64,000 nucleotides of DNA from Desulfofustis limnaeus (lineage in GTDB: Bacteria > Desulfobacterota > Desulfobulbia > Desulfobulbales > Desulfocapsaceae): positions 3,017,501-3,081,500 of the forward strand of contig NZ_AP025516.1 of the NCBI RefSeq assembly GCF_023169885.1. Direction: 5' to 3'. The position numbers and the translations under genes are program-made. Within the stretch, counting starts at the first letter, position 1, and each line of letters starts with the position of its first letter. The notes under the pieces are model-generated. The model had not been told where the DNA came from and made no database searches. It saw only the letters and a program-made list of their open reading frames with translations. This document shows, in pieces, positions 1 through 7,527 of this stretch.

Positions 1-312
1 CACCGCCCAGAGGCCGTACTTCATCTCCTCTCCTTGCAGAAAGACCTTGCCCAGGCCGAAGACCAGCAGCGGTACGAGGATGAAGTTGATCAACTGGGTG
101 GCGATCTGCAGCCGTGCGTCCTGGCCGGAAAACACGCTGCGTACCTGCAACGTGGCCATCATCGGATAGACCATGATGAAGGTGATGGGGATGATCAAGT
201 TCTTCAGGACCGAAGCGTCGAAGAGGAAACCACCGCCGAACAGGCCGAGGATCATGGCAACGGGGATGGCGTAGACCAGGTTTTTCTGCAGGATTCGTAG
301 GGTATTCATCAT
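1..312 (-). CDS. Acr3/BART-family arsenic resistance transporter, 5' part only
   Basis: The gene reads from an ATG pair at 312/309 off the left edge, so only about 104 N-terminal residues are present. A basic N-terminus leads into a hydrophobic helix (about residues 12-33), then VYPMMATLQV, a helix end typical of Acr3-like members of the bile-acid:sodium symporter (BART) superfamily, then further hydrophobic stretches. Family members export arsenite across the inner membrane using membrane potential. An AGGAG lies about 7 bases before the start. It follows the DUF302-like gene by 52 bases on the same strand, so the two probably form one operon controlled from 885-1051. The arsenite substrate is inferred from family resemblance; another BART anion carrier is possible. 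Confidence 0.65.
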   Translation of the reverse strand, partial: MMNTLRILQKNLVYAIPVAMILGLFGGGFLFDASVLKNLIIPITFIMVYPMMATLQVRSVFSGQDARLQIATQLINFILVPLLVFGLGKVFLQGEEMKYGLWAV

Positions 313-364
313 CACAGGCTCCTTGGCGCAGATGGCTGATAGGCGGAGAAGCGGGCAGCCATGC

Positions 365-781
365 TCAACAGGCTGCCGCTTCGTCGATCATGGCTATGAT
401 TGTCTGATAGGTTTTAGCCAGTGATTCCGGGAAAGCCGCGTCGTCGACCATGGCACAGATGGACTCCCGGCAATAGTGATGAAAGCGGATCTGGGTCCGC
501 TGGTCCCGACTGAAGGCCATAACAAATTTGGGCATCAAAATGGCCCGCTCAGGATTCGTCTGCAGGCTGTCGGCCGCCTTGTCCGGCTTGCACAACTGTA
601 TCATGTGCAGATCGAATTCATCGGCCACGTCGGCACCGTGCGAACGAAACGTATCGGCCATATCCATATGCGCCCGGTTGGCCGCCACAAAACCCTTCTT
701 GCCGGCTATCTCCAACAGATGGGCGGCGAATTGGGCCGGGCTCTTGAGGGTGTGGGTAGCGTAGAGATGATCGGTTGTCAT
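365..781 (-). CDS. DUF302-like protein, first gene of the acr3 operon
   Basis: A 138-residue soluble protein without signal peptide or membrane helix. The stretch IQLCKPDKAADSLQTNPE followed by AILMPKFV resembles the DUF302 core, where a Cys-containing helix is followed by a Leu/Met-Pro strand. The function of DUF302 is not established; members often sit beside metal, sulfur or redox genes. Five cysteine/histidine-rich spots (including FHHYC) could bind metal, which is speculation. The start at 781 has GGAGG nine bases upstream. It lies upstream of the acr3-like gene and downstream of a sigma-54-type promoter (885-900). I am confident it is a gene and moderately confident of the family. Confidence 0.6.
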   Translation of the reverse strand: MTTDHLYATHTLKSPAQFAAHLLEIAGKKGFVAANRAHMDMADTFRSHGADVADEFDLHMIQLCKPDKAADSLQTNPERAILMPKFVMAFSRDQRTQIRFHHYCRESICAMVDDAAFPESLAKTYQTIIAMIDEAAAC

Positions 782-884
782 GGATTGATTCCTCCGACGA
801 AAAAGTCTTTAACCGCTGCTCACCATGCAGGACCGGCACGCCCAGCAGCAGCGTCAGCAAAAGTGCACCGGCATTCTCTCGTAC

Positions 885-900
885 TCAAGAATCGTGCCGG
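885..900 (-). promoter_or_regulatory. candidate sigma-54 promoter for the DUF302-acr3 operon
   Basis: On the minus strand the sequence reads CCGGCACGATTCTTGA. It matches the -24 element (GGCACG) and TTG of the -12 element with correct 12-base GG-to-G spacing, but the final GC is GA. The predicted transcript would begin about 90 bases before the DUF302 start. A second, less well-spaced candidate (GGTGCAC..TTTTGC) lies at 857-870. The imperfect -12 keeps confidence modest. Confidence 0.4.
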
Positions 901-1016
901 CCCGCCACTCCTCCGGTCGCCAACCAGGAAAAAGACGTAACCATTCGATTACGAAAGAATTATTTACTACCGACAGAGAAGGTGGAAAAACCACGGCGAA
1001 GGCCGCACAGGCGAAA

Positions 1017-1051
1017 GTAACGTTACCAGTAACGAATGTAACGTTACCGTT
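1017..1051. promoter_or_regulatory. GTAAC/GTTAC half-site cluster, probable enhancer or operator
   Basis: The perfect 10-bp palindrome GTAACGTTAC occurs at 1017-1026 and again at 1038-1047, exactly 21 bp apart (two helical turns). Extra single half-sites lie between them (GTAAC at 1030-1034) and after them (GTTAC at 1049-1053). It sits 30-70 bp past the 3' end of a sigma-54 activator gene and about 140-170 bp upstream of the predicted sigma-54 transcription start, the usual place for bacterial enhancer-binding protein sites. Which protein binds is inferred from adjacency. Confidence 0.6.
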
Positions 1052-1086
1052 ACCAAGGGAAGGAGCTGCTGGCGCAAACAGAACCG

Positions 1087-2496
1087 CTACTGTGGCTTGA
1101 GAGGAATAGTATATTTTTTCATGTACTTCCAGATTGCCGTCCGGCTCACCCCAAGCTGCCTGGCAACTTCGGCCTTGTTCCAGGCACAGGCGGCCAGCAG
1201 GTGCAGCAAGTGCTCCCGATCCGGTCTGCCGGCACGATGTCGCGAAGGTGTCGAGGAGGCCTCCCGGTAGCCGCCGGCCCCGGACACCGGCGTCTGGCGG
1301 ATCTCCAACGGCAGGTCGTCGACCTCGATACGATCACCGCGACAGAGGACAAAGGCATGCTCAACGGCATGCTCGAGCTGACGGACATTGCCCGGCCAGT
1401 CATAGTCGAGAAACAACCGCATGACCGCCGGCGCCACATCGACGATCTGTTTGCCCGTTTTCTCGTTGAAACGGTTGATGAAGTGACTGGTCAGCAGGGG
1501 GATATCCTCCCGGCGTTGGCGAAGGGCGGGCAAAGCGATGGAGAAGACATGGAGCCGGTAGAACAGATCCTGACGAAAAACCCCCGAACGAACCCGCTCG
1601 GCCAGGTCGTGATGGGTGGCGGTGATCACCCGGATGTCCAGGGGCCGACGACGAGACTCACCGACTCGCTCTATTTCCCGCTCCTGCAGCACTCGCAGCA
1701 GCTTGACCTGAATCAGCGGCGTCAAGTCACCGATCTCATCGAGGAAGATGGTGCCGCCGGCCGCCTCCTCGAAGCGACCGGCCCGGTCCCGCACCGCTCC
1801 GGTATACGCACCACGGACATGACCAAACAACTCGCTCTCCAGCAGCGTTTCACTCAGAGCGCTGCAGTTGACCGTTACCAGCGGTTGGGCTTTCCGACCG
1901 CTGTGATAATGGATGGCCCCGGCCACCAATTCCTTACCGGTGCCGCTCTCTCCCTCAATGATCACGGTCACGTCGCTGGCCGCCGCCGCTTCGATGGCGC
2001 CGAACACTGCCCGCATCGGCTCGCTCTTGCCGATAATGTTATCGAGCCGGTGCAGTTCTCCGAGCCGCAAAGTCGCTTCCTCCGCCCGACGCCGAGCCCG
2101 GTTCAATTCGGTCAGGTCGGTGACCGTCTCGACGATGCCCAGAATCTGGCCTTCGTCGTCGCGGACCACACTGGCATGCTTGATGATCGGCACATCGTGC
2201 CCGAGTTTGTGCCGCAACTGGCACTCCTTGGCCTCACTGCGCTGCTGCTCGAAGATGCGGCAGCGCCGCACATCAGCCGGGCAGTTCTGCCCGAAGCAGC
2301 GGCTGCAGCGCAGCAGCGCACACGTCTGTCCGATCGCCTCGGCGGCGCTGTAGCCGCTGATCCGCTCCATGGAGCGATTCCAGGAACTGATACGGCCCTG
2401 CTCGTCCATGGTGAACACCCCGTCAGCCATCGAATCGATGATGTGTTCGACAAAACGGGGATCCCAGTTCTTGTGTGCTGTCGTCATGAAAGCCAA
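1087..2496 (-). CDS. PAS-domain sigma-54-dependent activator with cysteine cluster
   Basis: A 469-residue bacterial enhancer-binding protein without receiver domain. An N-terminal PAS domain (about 10-130) contains an unusual Cys run (CALLRCSRCFGQNCP then RRC and ECQ). It is followed by an AAA+ domain with Walker A GESGTGKE, the sigma-54 contact loop as GAYTGA (canonical GAFTGA), Walker B-type FLDEIGD, and a C-terminal Fis-type helix-turn-helix (NKAEVARQLGVSRTAIWKYMKK). It would open sigma-54 promoters in response to a signal sensed by the PAS domain, perhaps redox, metal or arsenite through the thiols. The TTG start at 2496 has AAGGAG seven bases upstream; an ATG lies at 2487. It follows the response regulator by 32 bases and faces the half-site cluster at 1017. 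Confidence 0.85.
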   Translation of the reverse strand: MAFMTTAHKNWDPRFVEHIIDSMADGVFTMDEQGRISSWNRSMERISGYSAAEAIGQTCALLRCSRCFGQNCPADVRRCRIFEQQRSEAKECQLRHKLGHDVPIIKHASVVRDDEGQILGIVETVTDLTELNRARRRAEEATLRLGELHRLDNIIGKSEPMRAVFGAIEAAAASDVTVIIEGESGTGKELVAGAIHYHSGRKAQPLVTVNCSALSETLLESELFGHVRGAYTGAVRDRAGRFEEAAGGTIFLDEIGDLTPLIQVKLLRVLQEREIERVGESRRRPLDIRVITATHHDLAERVRSGVFRQDLFYRLHVFSIALPALRQRREDIPLLTSHFINRFNEKTGKQIVDVAPAVMRLFLDYDWPGNVRQLEHAVEHAFVLCRGDRIEVDDLPLEIRQTPVSGAGGYREASSTPSRHRAGRPDREHLLHLLAACAWNKAEVARQLGVSRTAIWKYMKKYTIPLKPQ

Positions 2497-2528
2497 TCAG
2501 TCGCTCCTTCGTGCTTCGAACCGGCAGA

Positions 2529-3920
2529 TCAGCGGTCAGCAGGCCGGGAATGGTCCTTGACCGAGAGGCCAAGCTGCTTGATTTTCTCGTAGAAATTCTT
2601 CTTGTGTATGCCACTCAGCGCCAGTGCCTTTTTCAGGGAACCCTGGGCCAGGTAGAGCGTCTTGAGCAGGTATTCACGGTCGAACTCGTCGATGAGCTGC
2701 TGTTTTGCTTCCCGATAACTGCGATGCCGCATTTCACCGTCACCGAGCACCCGCTGCACATCGGCAAGCGACAGCTTACGGGTAGCGGCAATCTGGCAGA
2801 TCTTATACAGCGTCTGTTTGAGCTGACGGACATTGCCCGGCCAATCCTCCTCGATCAATCGTGAACAGGCCTCGGCGGAGATGTTGTAGGTGATATTCTT
2901 AGCCGTACCGAAGAGGCTGAGAAAATGCCAGATCAGCGGTACGATGTCGGCCTTGCGTTCACGCAAGGGGGCGGTCCGGATGATGGTGCCGGACAAACGA
3001 AAGAAAAGATCCCGGCGAAAGGTCCCGGCCGCCCCCATCTGCTCCAGGTCCCGGTTCGTTGCGGCGACGATGCGGATATCGGCACGTCTGATCCGCGCTT
3101 CGCCCACCTTGCTGTATTCACCGTCATCAAGAAAACGCAGCAGCTTAGCCTGCACGTCCATGGACAGCTCACCGACCTCGTCGAGAAAGAGGGTGCCACC
3201 ATTGGCAGCGCCCACATACCCTTCAGTGCTCTTGCCGGCACCGGTAAAGGCACCGCTGGCGTGACCGAACAATTCAGACTCGGCCAAACTGCCGAGCACG
3301 GCGCAGTTGATCGGCAGAAAAGGGCGTGCGGCCCGCTCGCTGTTGCGATGGAGATCGCGGGCAACGATCTCCTTGCCGGTCCCCGACTCGCCGATGACCA
3401 GTACCGGCAGATCAGTGGTGGCGACGCTGGCGATTTCCTGACGGATGTCCCGTACCGATATGGAGACGCCAATCAGCCCGCTGCCTTCGGCTTTCGGCCC
3501 CGCAGCCAAAGAGGAACGACGCAACCGTTTGAAATGAAGCGCCGCATAGACCGTATAGACCAGTTGTGAATCGTTGAACGGCTTGAACAAAAAATGGGTG
3601 AGCCCCATTTTCAAGCAGGGATCGAGATTGGTTTCGTCCGGCACACCGGTAATGATGATAATTTCGGTCTCCGGATCGTATTCCAGTACCTGACGGGATA
3701 AACGCACCCCATCGACCACCGGCATGTTGATGTCGATCAATGCCAGGTCGAAACTGGTCCGGGTCGCCACTTCCAGGGCAGCCTCCGGGTCAGAGAAAGA
3801 CCTGACCTGATAACCGTGCACCGACAGGATCTCACTGACGAAATCGGCAATGGCCGGTTCGTCATCGACCACCAGGACCCTGATCTGCCGGTCAGCCTTG
3901 ACGGCCTGATTGGACACCAC
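2529..3920 (-). CDS. sigma-54-dependent response regulator (NtrC type)
   Basis: About 463 residues from the GTG at 3920, which has GGAGGAGG upstream; an open frame extends to 4037 but lacks a good ribosome site. The receiver domain (15-130) has acidic pair DD (19-20), phospho-acceptor Asp63 in LALIDINMP and the FKPF lysine. The AAA+ domain carries GESGTGKEI, an exact GAFTGA loop and FLDEVGE. The C-terminal Fis-like helix-turn-helix ends LKKALALSGIHKKNFYEKIKQ. It overlaps the preceding kinase gene by 29 bases, so kinase and regulator are translationally coupled and probably cognate. Targets are unknown; the sigma-54-type promoters at 10929 and 13267 are candidates. Confidence 0.88.
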   Translation of the reverse strand: MVSNQAVKADRQIRVLVVDDEPAIADFVSEILSVHGYQVRSFSDPEAALEVATRTSFDLALIDINMPVVDGVRLSRQVLEYDPETEIIIITGVPDETNLDPCLKMGLTHFLFKPFNDSQLVYTVYAALHFKRLRRSSLAAGPKAEGSGLIGVSISVRDIRQEIASVATTDLPVLVIGESGTGKEIVARDLHRNSERAARPFLPINCAVLGSLAESELFGHASGAFTGAGKSTEGYVGAANGGTLFLDEVGELSMDVQAKLLRFLDDGEYSKVGEARIRRADIRIVAATNRDLEQMGAAGTFRRDLFFRLSGTIIRTAPLRERKADIVPLIWHFLSLFGTAKNITYNISAEACSRLIEEDWPGNVRQLKQTLYKICQIAATRKLSLADVQRVLGDGEMRHRSYREAKQQLIDEFDREYLLKTLYLAQGSLKKALALSGIHKKNFYEKIKQLGLSVKDHSRPADR

Positions 3921-5076
3921 GCAGTGCCTCCTCCAACTGGTTGATGGTGAACGGCTTCTTGACAAAACCGGCGGTCGCCCAGCGCCGCCCGTCACCCATC
4001 TCATCCCCGGACATAAATAGCAGCGCCGGCCGCCCACCCTCAGTCAACAGCTGCTCAGCGCAGGCATAGCCGTCACCGTCGCCCAAGCCGATGTCCACGA
4101 GCAGCACCGTCACCGCCGTGTGGACCTGACGATAGGCGTCCATCGCCTCGGCACAGGTCTCGGCACAGAAGACCACGTGTCCCCGCTTCTGCAGGCCGGT
4201 AACGAGCAGATCGCGCATGGCTTCATCATCCTCGACGATGAAGAAAACCTGGCGACCGATCGACGCTCGGCCGACCTCGTCGTTTGCCCGACTCGGGTGT
4301 GCGGTCACCGCCGCACCGGCCATCGTTTGCCCCTCATTCGCCTCACAACAGGGCAGCATGACCCGAAACCGGGCCCCGGTGACGGTCTCATCAAGCATGA
4401 GAGCGCCGCCGTAACGTTGCAGCAACAGACGTGATGCGTACAGCCCCAGTCCGGCCGGCGGGGCCGGCCCTTTGGTGGAGACGTAAGGCGCGAACAACCG
4501 CGACCGGACATGGTCCGGCACCCCCGGCCCGGTGTCCTGCACGGTCACCGTGGCCATCCGCCGGCCATCCGCGGCCGCCGCCACGCCGACGGATACGCTC
4601 ACCGTACCGCCGGCTGACATGGCCTCGAGAGCGTTCTCACCGAGATAAAACAGGGCCAGGACCACCTCCTTGGATCGGCAGCGCACCTGCATCCCCGCCG
4701 CTTGTTTCTCGATGGCAAAACGATGCGCCCGGGAGCAGGCCTGCAATGCGGCTACGGTTTGATCGATGATCCGGTCCAACGAATGAACGGCCGGCAGGGA
4801 AGGTTCCTCGTAGCGGGCAAAGTCGAACAAAACCGTCGTGCATCCTCGCCCACGGTCAAGCAAATCGGCGAGTAACCGCAGCCGGCGGCCATCGGCCCCG
4901 GTCACCTCATGTCGCTGTCCAAGCAACGTGAGCTGACCGGCCAGGCCGGTGAAGATATTGTTGTAATCGTGGGTAACCCCTCTGGTCACCCGTCGCAGGG
5001 AGCGCAGATATTTGTAGTGCAGCAGATCTTCGGAGACCGTCGGGGACAGGTGTGAAGCAGGTATTGATTCCGACAC
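3892..5076 (-). CDS. histidine kinase with C-terminal receiver domain
   Basis: About 394 residues from GTG 5076 (a GTGA overlap start at 5085 is an alternative; GGGGAGG at 5088-5094 serves either). There is no membrane segment or recognisable sensor domain. The dimerisation/phospho-acceptor helix contains RGVTHDYNNIFTG, followed by an ATPase domain with N-box GENALEAM, G1 DTGPGV and G2 GLGLYASR. The receiver domain near the C-terminus has EDDE, VDIGLGDGDG and KKPF. A soluble hybrid kinase like this depends on other sensors; here it lies between a PocR-PAS hybrid kinase upstream and an NtrC-type regulator downstream, overlapping both, so it may relay phosphate between them. Confidence 0.82.
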   Translation of the reverse strand: MSESIPASHLSPTVSEDLLHYKYLRSLRRVTRGVTHDYNNIFTGLAGQLTLLGQRHEVTGADGRRLRLLADLLDRGRGCTTVLFDFARYEEPSLPAVHSLDRIIDQTVAALQACSRAHRFAIEKQAAGMQVRCRSKEVVLALFYLGENALEAMSAGGTVSVSVGVAAAADGRRMATVTVQDTGPGVPDHVRSRLFAPYVSTKGPAPPAGLGLYASRLLLQRYGGALMLDETVTGARFRVMLPCCEANEGQTMAGAAVTAHPSRANDEVGRASIGRQVFFIVEDDEAMRDLLVTGLQKRGHVVFCAETCAEAMDAYRQVHTAVTVLLVDIGLGDGDGYACAEQLLTEGGRPALLFMSGDEMGDGRRWATAGFVKKPFTINQLEEALRGVQSGRQG

Positions 5077-5081
5077 TCCTA

Positions 5082-7208
5082 TCACGCCTCCCCGGGAACC
5101 GTCGTACGGATGGTGCGACCCTGCAACACCCTGCGAATCGTACCGGCCAGATCCTTCCGCAACAACGGTTTGTAGAGCAGGCCCTTGAGTCCCGCTTGCA
5201 CGACCTTCTCTTCCGAGATCCCGGCACTGTAGCCGGTGCACAACAGAACCGGCAGGTCCGGGCGGAGGGCCAGCAACCGCGCGGCCAGATCCATGCCGGT
5301 CAGGCCGGGCATGGTCTGATCGGTGATGACCAGATCGTACCGCTGCGGCTCGGCCCGGAACAGCTCCAGGGCCTGCCGGCCGTCACCAACGCGAGTGACC
5401 GTATACCCGAGTCGTTGCAGTACCTTACCGGTCATTTCCAGGAGCAACGCTTCATCATCCACCAGCATGATATGTTCGTCACCGCCCGACAAAGACGCTG
5501 TTTCCGGCTCCGCCTCCTGAGCCGGTCGCCGCGTAAACGGCAGAAAGACACGGAAAACTGAGCCGCTCCCTTCCTCACTCTCCACCGTCACCGCACCCCC
5601 ATATTCACTGACAATCCCGAAAACAATGGACAACCCCATGCCGGTGCCTTTGTTCTCTTCCTTGGTGGTGAAAAACGGATCGAAGATCTTGTCCACAAGC
5701 GCTTTGTTGATACCGTGACCGGTGTCGCTCACCAGCAGCTCCAGGTACTGCTCGCCGGATCGCTCGGCCTGACGCCGCAGCCGCTCCGGCACGTTCGCCG
5801 CCGGGCGCAACACGATACCCAGGGTGCCGCCCCGCTCTTCCATGGCATGAAAGGCGTTGGTGCAGAGGTTCATCAACACCTGGTAGAATTGACTGGGGTC
5901 GATATCGACGAGATCACACGCGGGGTCGATCGACTGTTTTATGGTAATGGTCGCTGGCAGGGTCGAACGCAGCAACTTGACCACCTCCTTGACAATGGTC
6001 TGCGGCTGCAAGGCCACCCGCTCTGGTTTGGCTTGACGACTAAAGGCAAGGATCTGGCCGATCAGGTCCCGAGCCCGATGGCCGGCCTGCAACACCTTCT
6101 GCAGGTTGCGCCCCTGCGCAGAGTCGGCCGGGAGGTCTTCGGCAACCAAGTCGGTGAAACCGATCATCGCTCCAAGGATATTATTGAAATCATGAGCAAT
6201 TCCTCCGGCCAAGGTGCCGATGGCTTCCAGCTTTTGGGCCTGACGGAGCTGCTGTTGCAAGATGGCAGCCTGTTCTTCGGCGGTTTTGCGTTCGGAGATG
6301 TCGGCGATGGTCCCGACCATGCGGCTGGCCCGCCCGTCACTCGTTCTCTCGATGATCCGGCCCCGCCCATGGACCCAGACAAAATTTCCGTCGGCAGCCC
6401 GCAAACGAAACTCGTGGGAAAAGGTGTCACCATGGCGCAGCGTTTCTTTTTGCTTTGCAATAAGCACCTCTCGATCGTCGGGATGTATCAGGTCCCGCCA
6501 CTCTTCGATATGTTCCGGAAACGTATCAGGCTGATAGCCGAGCATCCGGTAGCACTGGGAGCTCCACACAACGGTGTCATCCGGGATCCGCCAGTCCCAG
6601 AAACCGTCCTCGAACGCCTCCAGGACCAGATGCAGCAGTTTTTCGTTGTGTTGGATCTGCTCACCGCGACGCTGCTCACTGATCCTGGCCACCCCCAACC
6701 GGCCGAGTTGAGCGGCCAGAGCGGTGAGTAGAGCGACAACCCGGGCATGAACTTCCGGCGTAACCACTGGGACCCTATCGAGAGCGGTCAGGTAGGCGTC
6801 TTCGGCAAAACCGTAGCGACGTGCCTGCTCTCGGAACCAGCGATGGGTTTCCGAGCCGGGAACCTCATAGAAGAACTGGCCGGCCCATACCTGGGCCACC
6901 ACGGTCCCCTCCATTTCAATGGGGCAGCAGGATTCTATCAATCCATGCGGGCAGACGGGCCCTGCCGCGCCATCAGTGCAGCTGACCACATCTCTTGCCG
7001 GCAGGGCTCGGCGAACACAGTGGCGCCCTGCTTCAGGGTGGGGCTGATGGAAAGTCTCGCAGATCTCTTGCCGACCGGCCTGGGCCAATACACGACCGTC
7101 GGCATCGGTCAGTGCCACGGCTACGTTCGTCAAGGCCGAAAGATTATCGAGAATCCCCTGCAGGGATTCGACCTCAACCACATCGACAAAACGATAGTCC
7201 TGACTCAC
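5082..7208 (-). CDS. PocR-PAS hybrid sensor histidine kinase
   Basis: 708 residues, cytosolic. The N-terminal 170 residues resemble a PocR ligand-sensing domain (LQGILDNLSALTNVAVALTDADG, then a Cys/His-rich part with CETFHQPHP, HCVRRAL and CPHGLIESCCPIE), known in regulators that sense small hydrocarbon-derived metabolites. A PAS domain (about 190-310) follows, then the phospho-acceptor helix LAGGIAHDFNNILG (His near 339), ATPase domain (NAFHAME, DTGHGI, GTGMGLS) and a receiver (LVITDQTMPG, YKPL). The GTG start is preceded by GGGGGG. This is the first gene of the minus-strand signalling chain; its 3' end overlaps the next kinase. The ligand is unknown. Confidence 0.85.
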   Translation of the reverse strand: MSQDYRFVDVVEVESLQGILDNLSALTNVAVALTDADGRVLAQAGRQEICETFHQPHPEAGRHCVRRALPARDVVSCTDGAAGPVCPHGLIESCCPIEMEGTVVAQVWAGQFFYEVPGSETHRWFREQARRYGFAEDAYLTALDRVPVVTPEVHARVVALLTALAAQLGRLGVARISEQRRGEQIQHNEKLLHLVLEAFEDGFWDWRIPDDTVVWSSQCYRMLGYQPDTFPEHIEEWRDLIHPDDREVLIAKQKETLRHGDTFSHEFRLRAADGNFVWVHGRGRIIERTSDGRASRMVGTIADISERKTAEEQAAILQQQLRQAQKLEAIGTLAGGIAHDFNNILGAMIGFTDLVAEDLPADSAQGRNLQKVLQAGHRARDLIGQILAFSRQAKPERVALQPQTIVKEVVKLLRSTLPATITIKQSIDPACDLVDIDPSQFYQVLMNLCTNAFHAMEERGGTLGIVLRPAANVPERLRRQAERSGEQYLELLVSDTGHGINKALVDKIFDPFFTTKEENKGTGMGLSIVFGIVSEYGGAVTVESEEGSGSVFRVFLPFTRRPAQEAEPETASLSGGDEHIMLVDDEALLLEMTGKVLQRLGYTVTRVGDGRQALELFRAEPQRYDLVITDQTMPGLTGMDLAARLLALRPDLPVLLCTGYSAGISEEKVVQAGLKGLLYKPLLRKDLAGTIRRVLQGRTIRTTVPGEA

Positions 7209-7527
7209 TTCGCCCCCCTGTTTCCTGTCACCGCCCCCCGACCTGACAACGGCACTATCCTAGCATACGGTGCTGTGGTGCGCAAACGCATTCCGGCAAC
7301 GAATCCCGTCATTTGCAACTGGCGGGGAGACCACCGCTTGGACTTTGTCCAGCATGGCGGCGCTCGCCCGCAGTGCTGCCCGGAGTCGCTCCACTAGAAA
7401 AGAACCAGATCACCGATGTAAGCGACCGAAGGATTCTTCTGGGGCGGCGCCATTCTCATCGTGAAAACCGACCTGAAATAGGCTAGCTTCTGCGATCAAC
7501 CATCAACAACCATCCGGACAAGCCACC
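7209..7527. other. divergent intergenic region, 319 bp
   Basis: Separates two divergently read hybrid kinases. The only pattern I see is CGGCACTATCCTAGCA at 7250-7265 on the plus strand, which has sigma-54-like -24 (GGCAC) and GC at correct spacing but a poor -12 and lies 260 bases from the next start. No convincing ribosome site precedes the kinase at 7528. Confidence 0.3.

Noticed and set aside
1201-2592. Long plus-strand open frame (463 codons) opposite the PAS sigma-54 activator
   Set aside because: Antisense shadow of a conserved activator gene; the translation has no domain sense and no ribosome site.
7250-7265. Sigma-54-like CGGCACTATCCTAGCA before the LytS-type kinase
   Set aside because: Correct GG/GC spacing but a poor -12 element and about 260 bases from the start codon; not strong enough for a promoter call.
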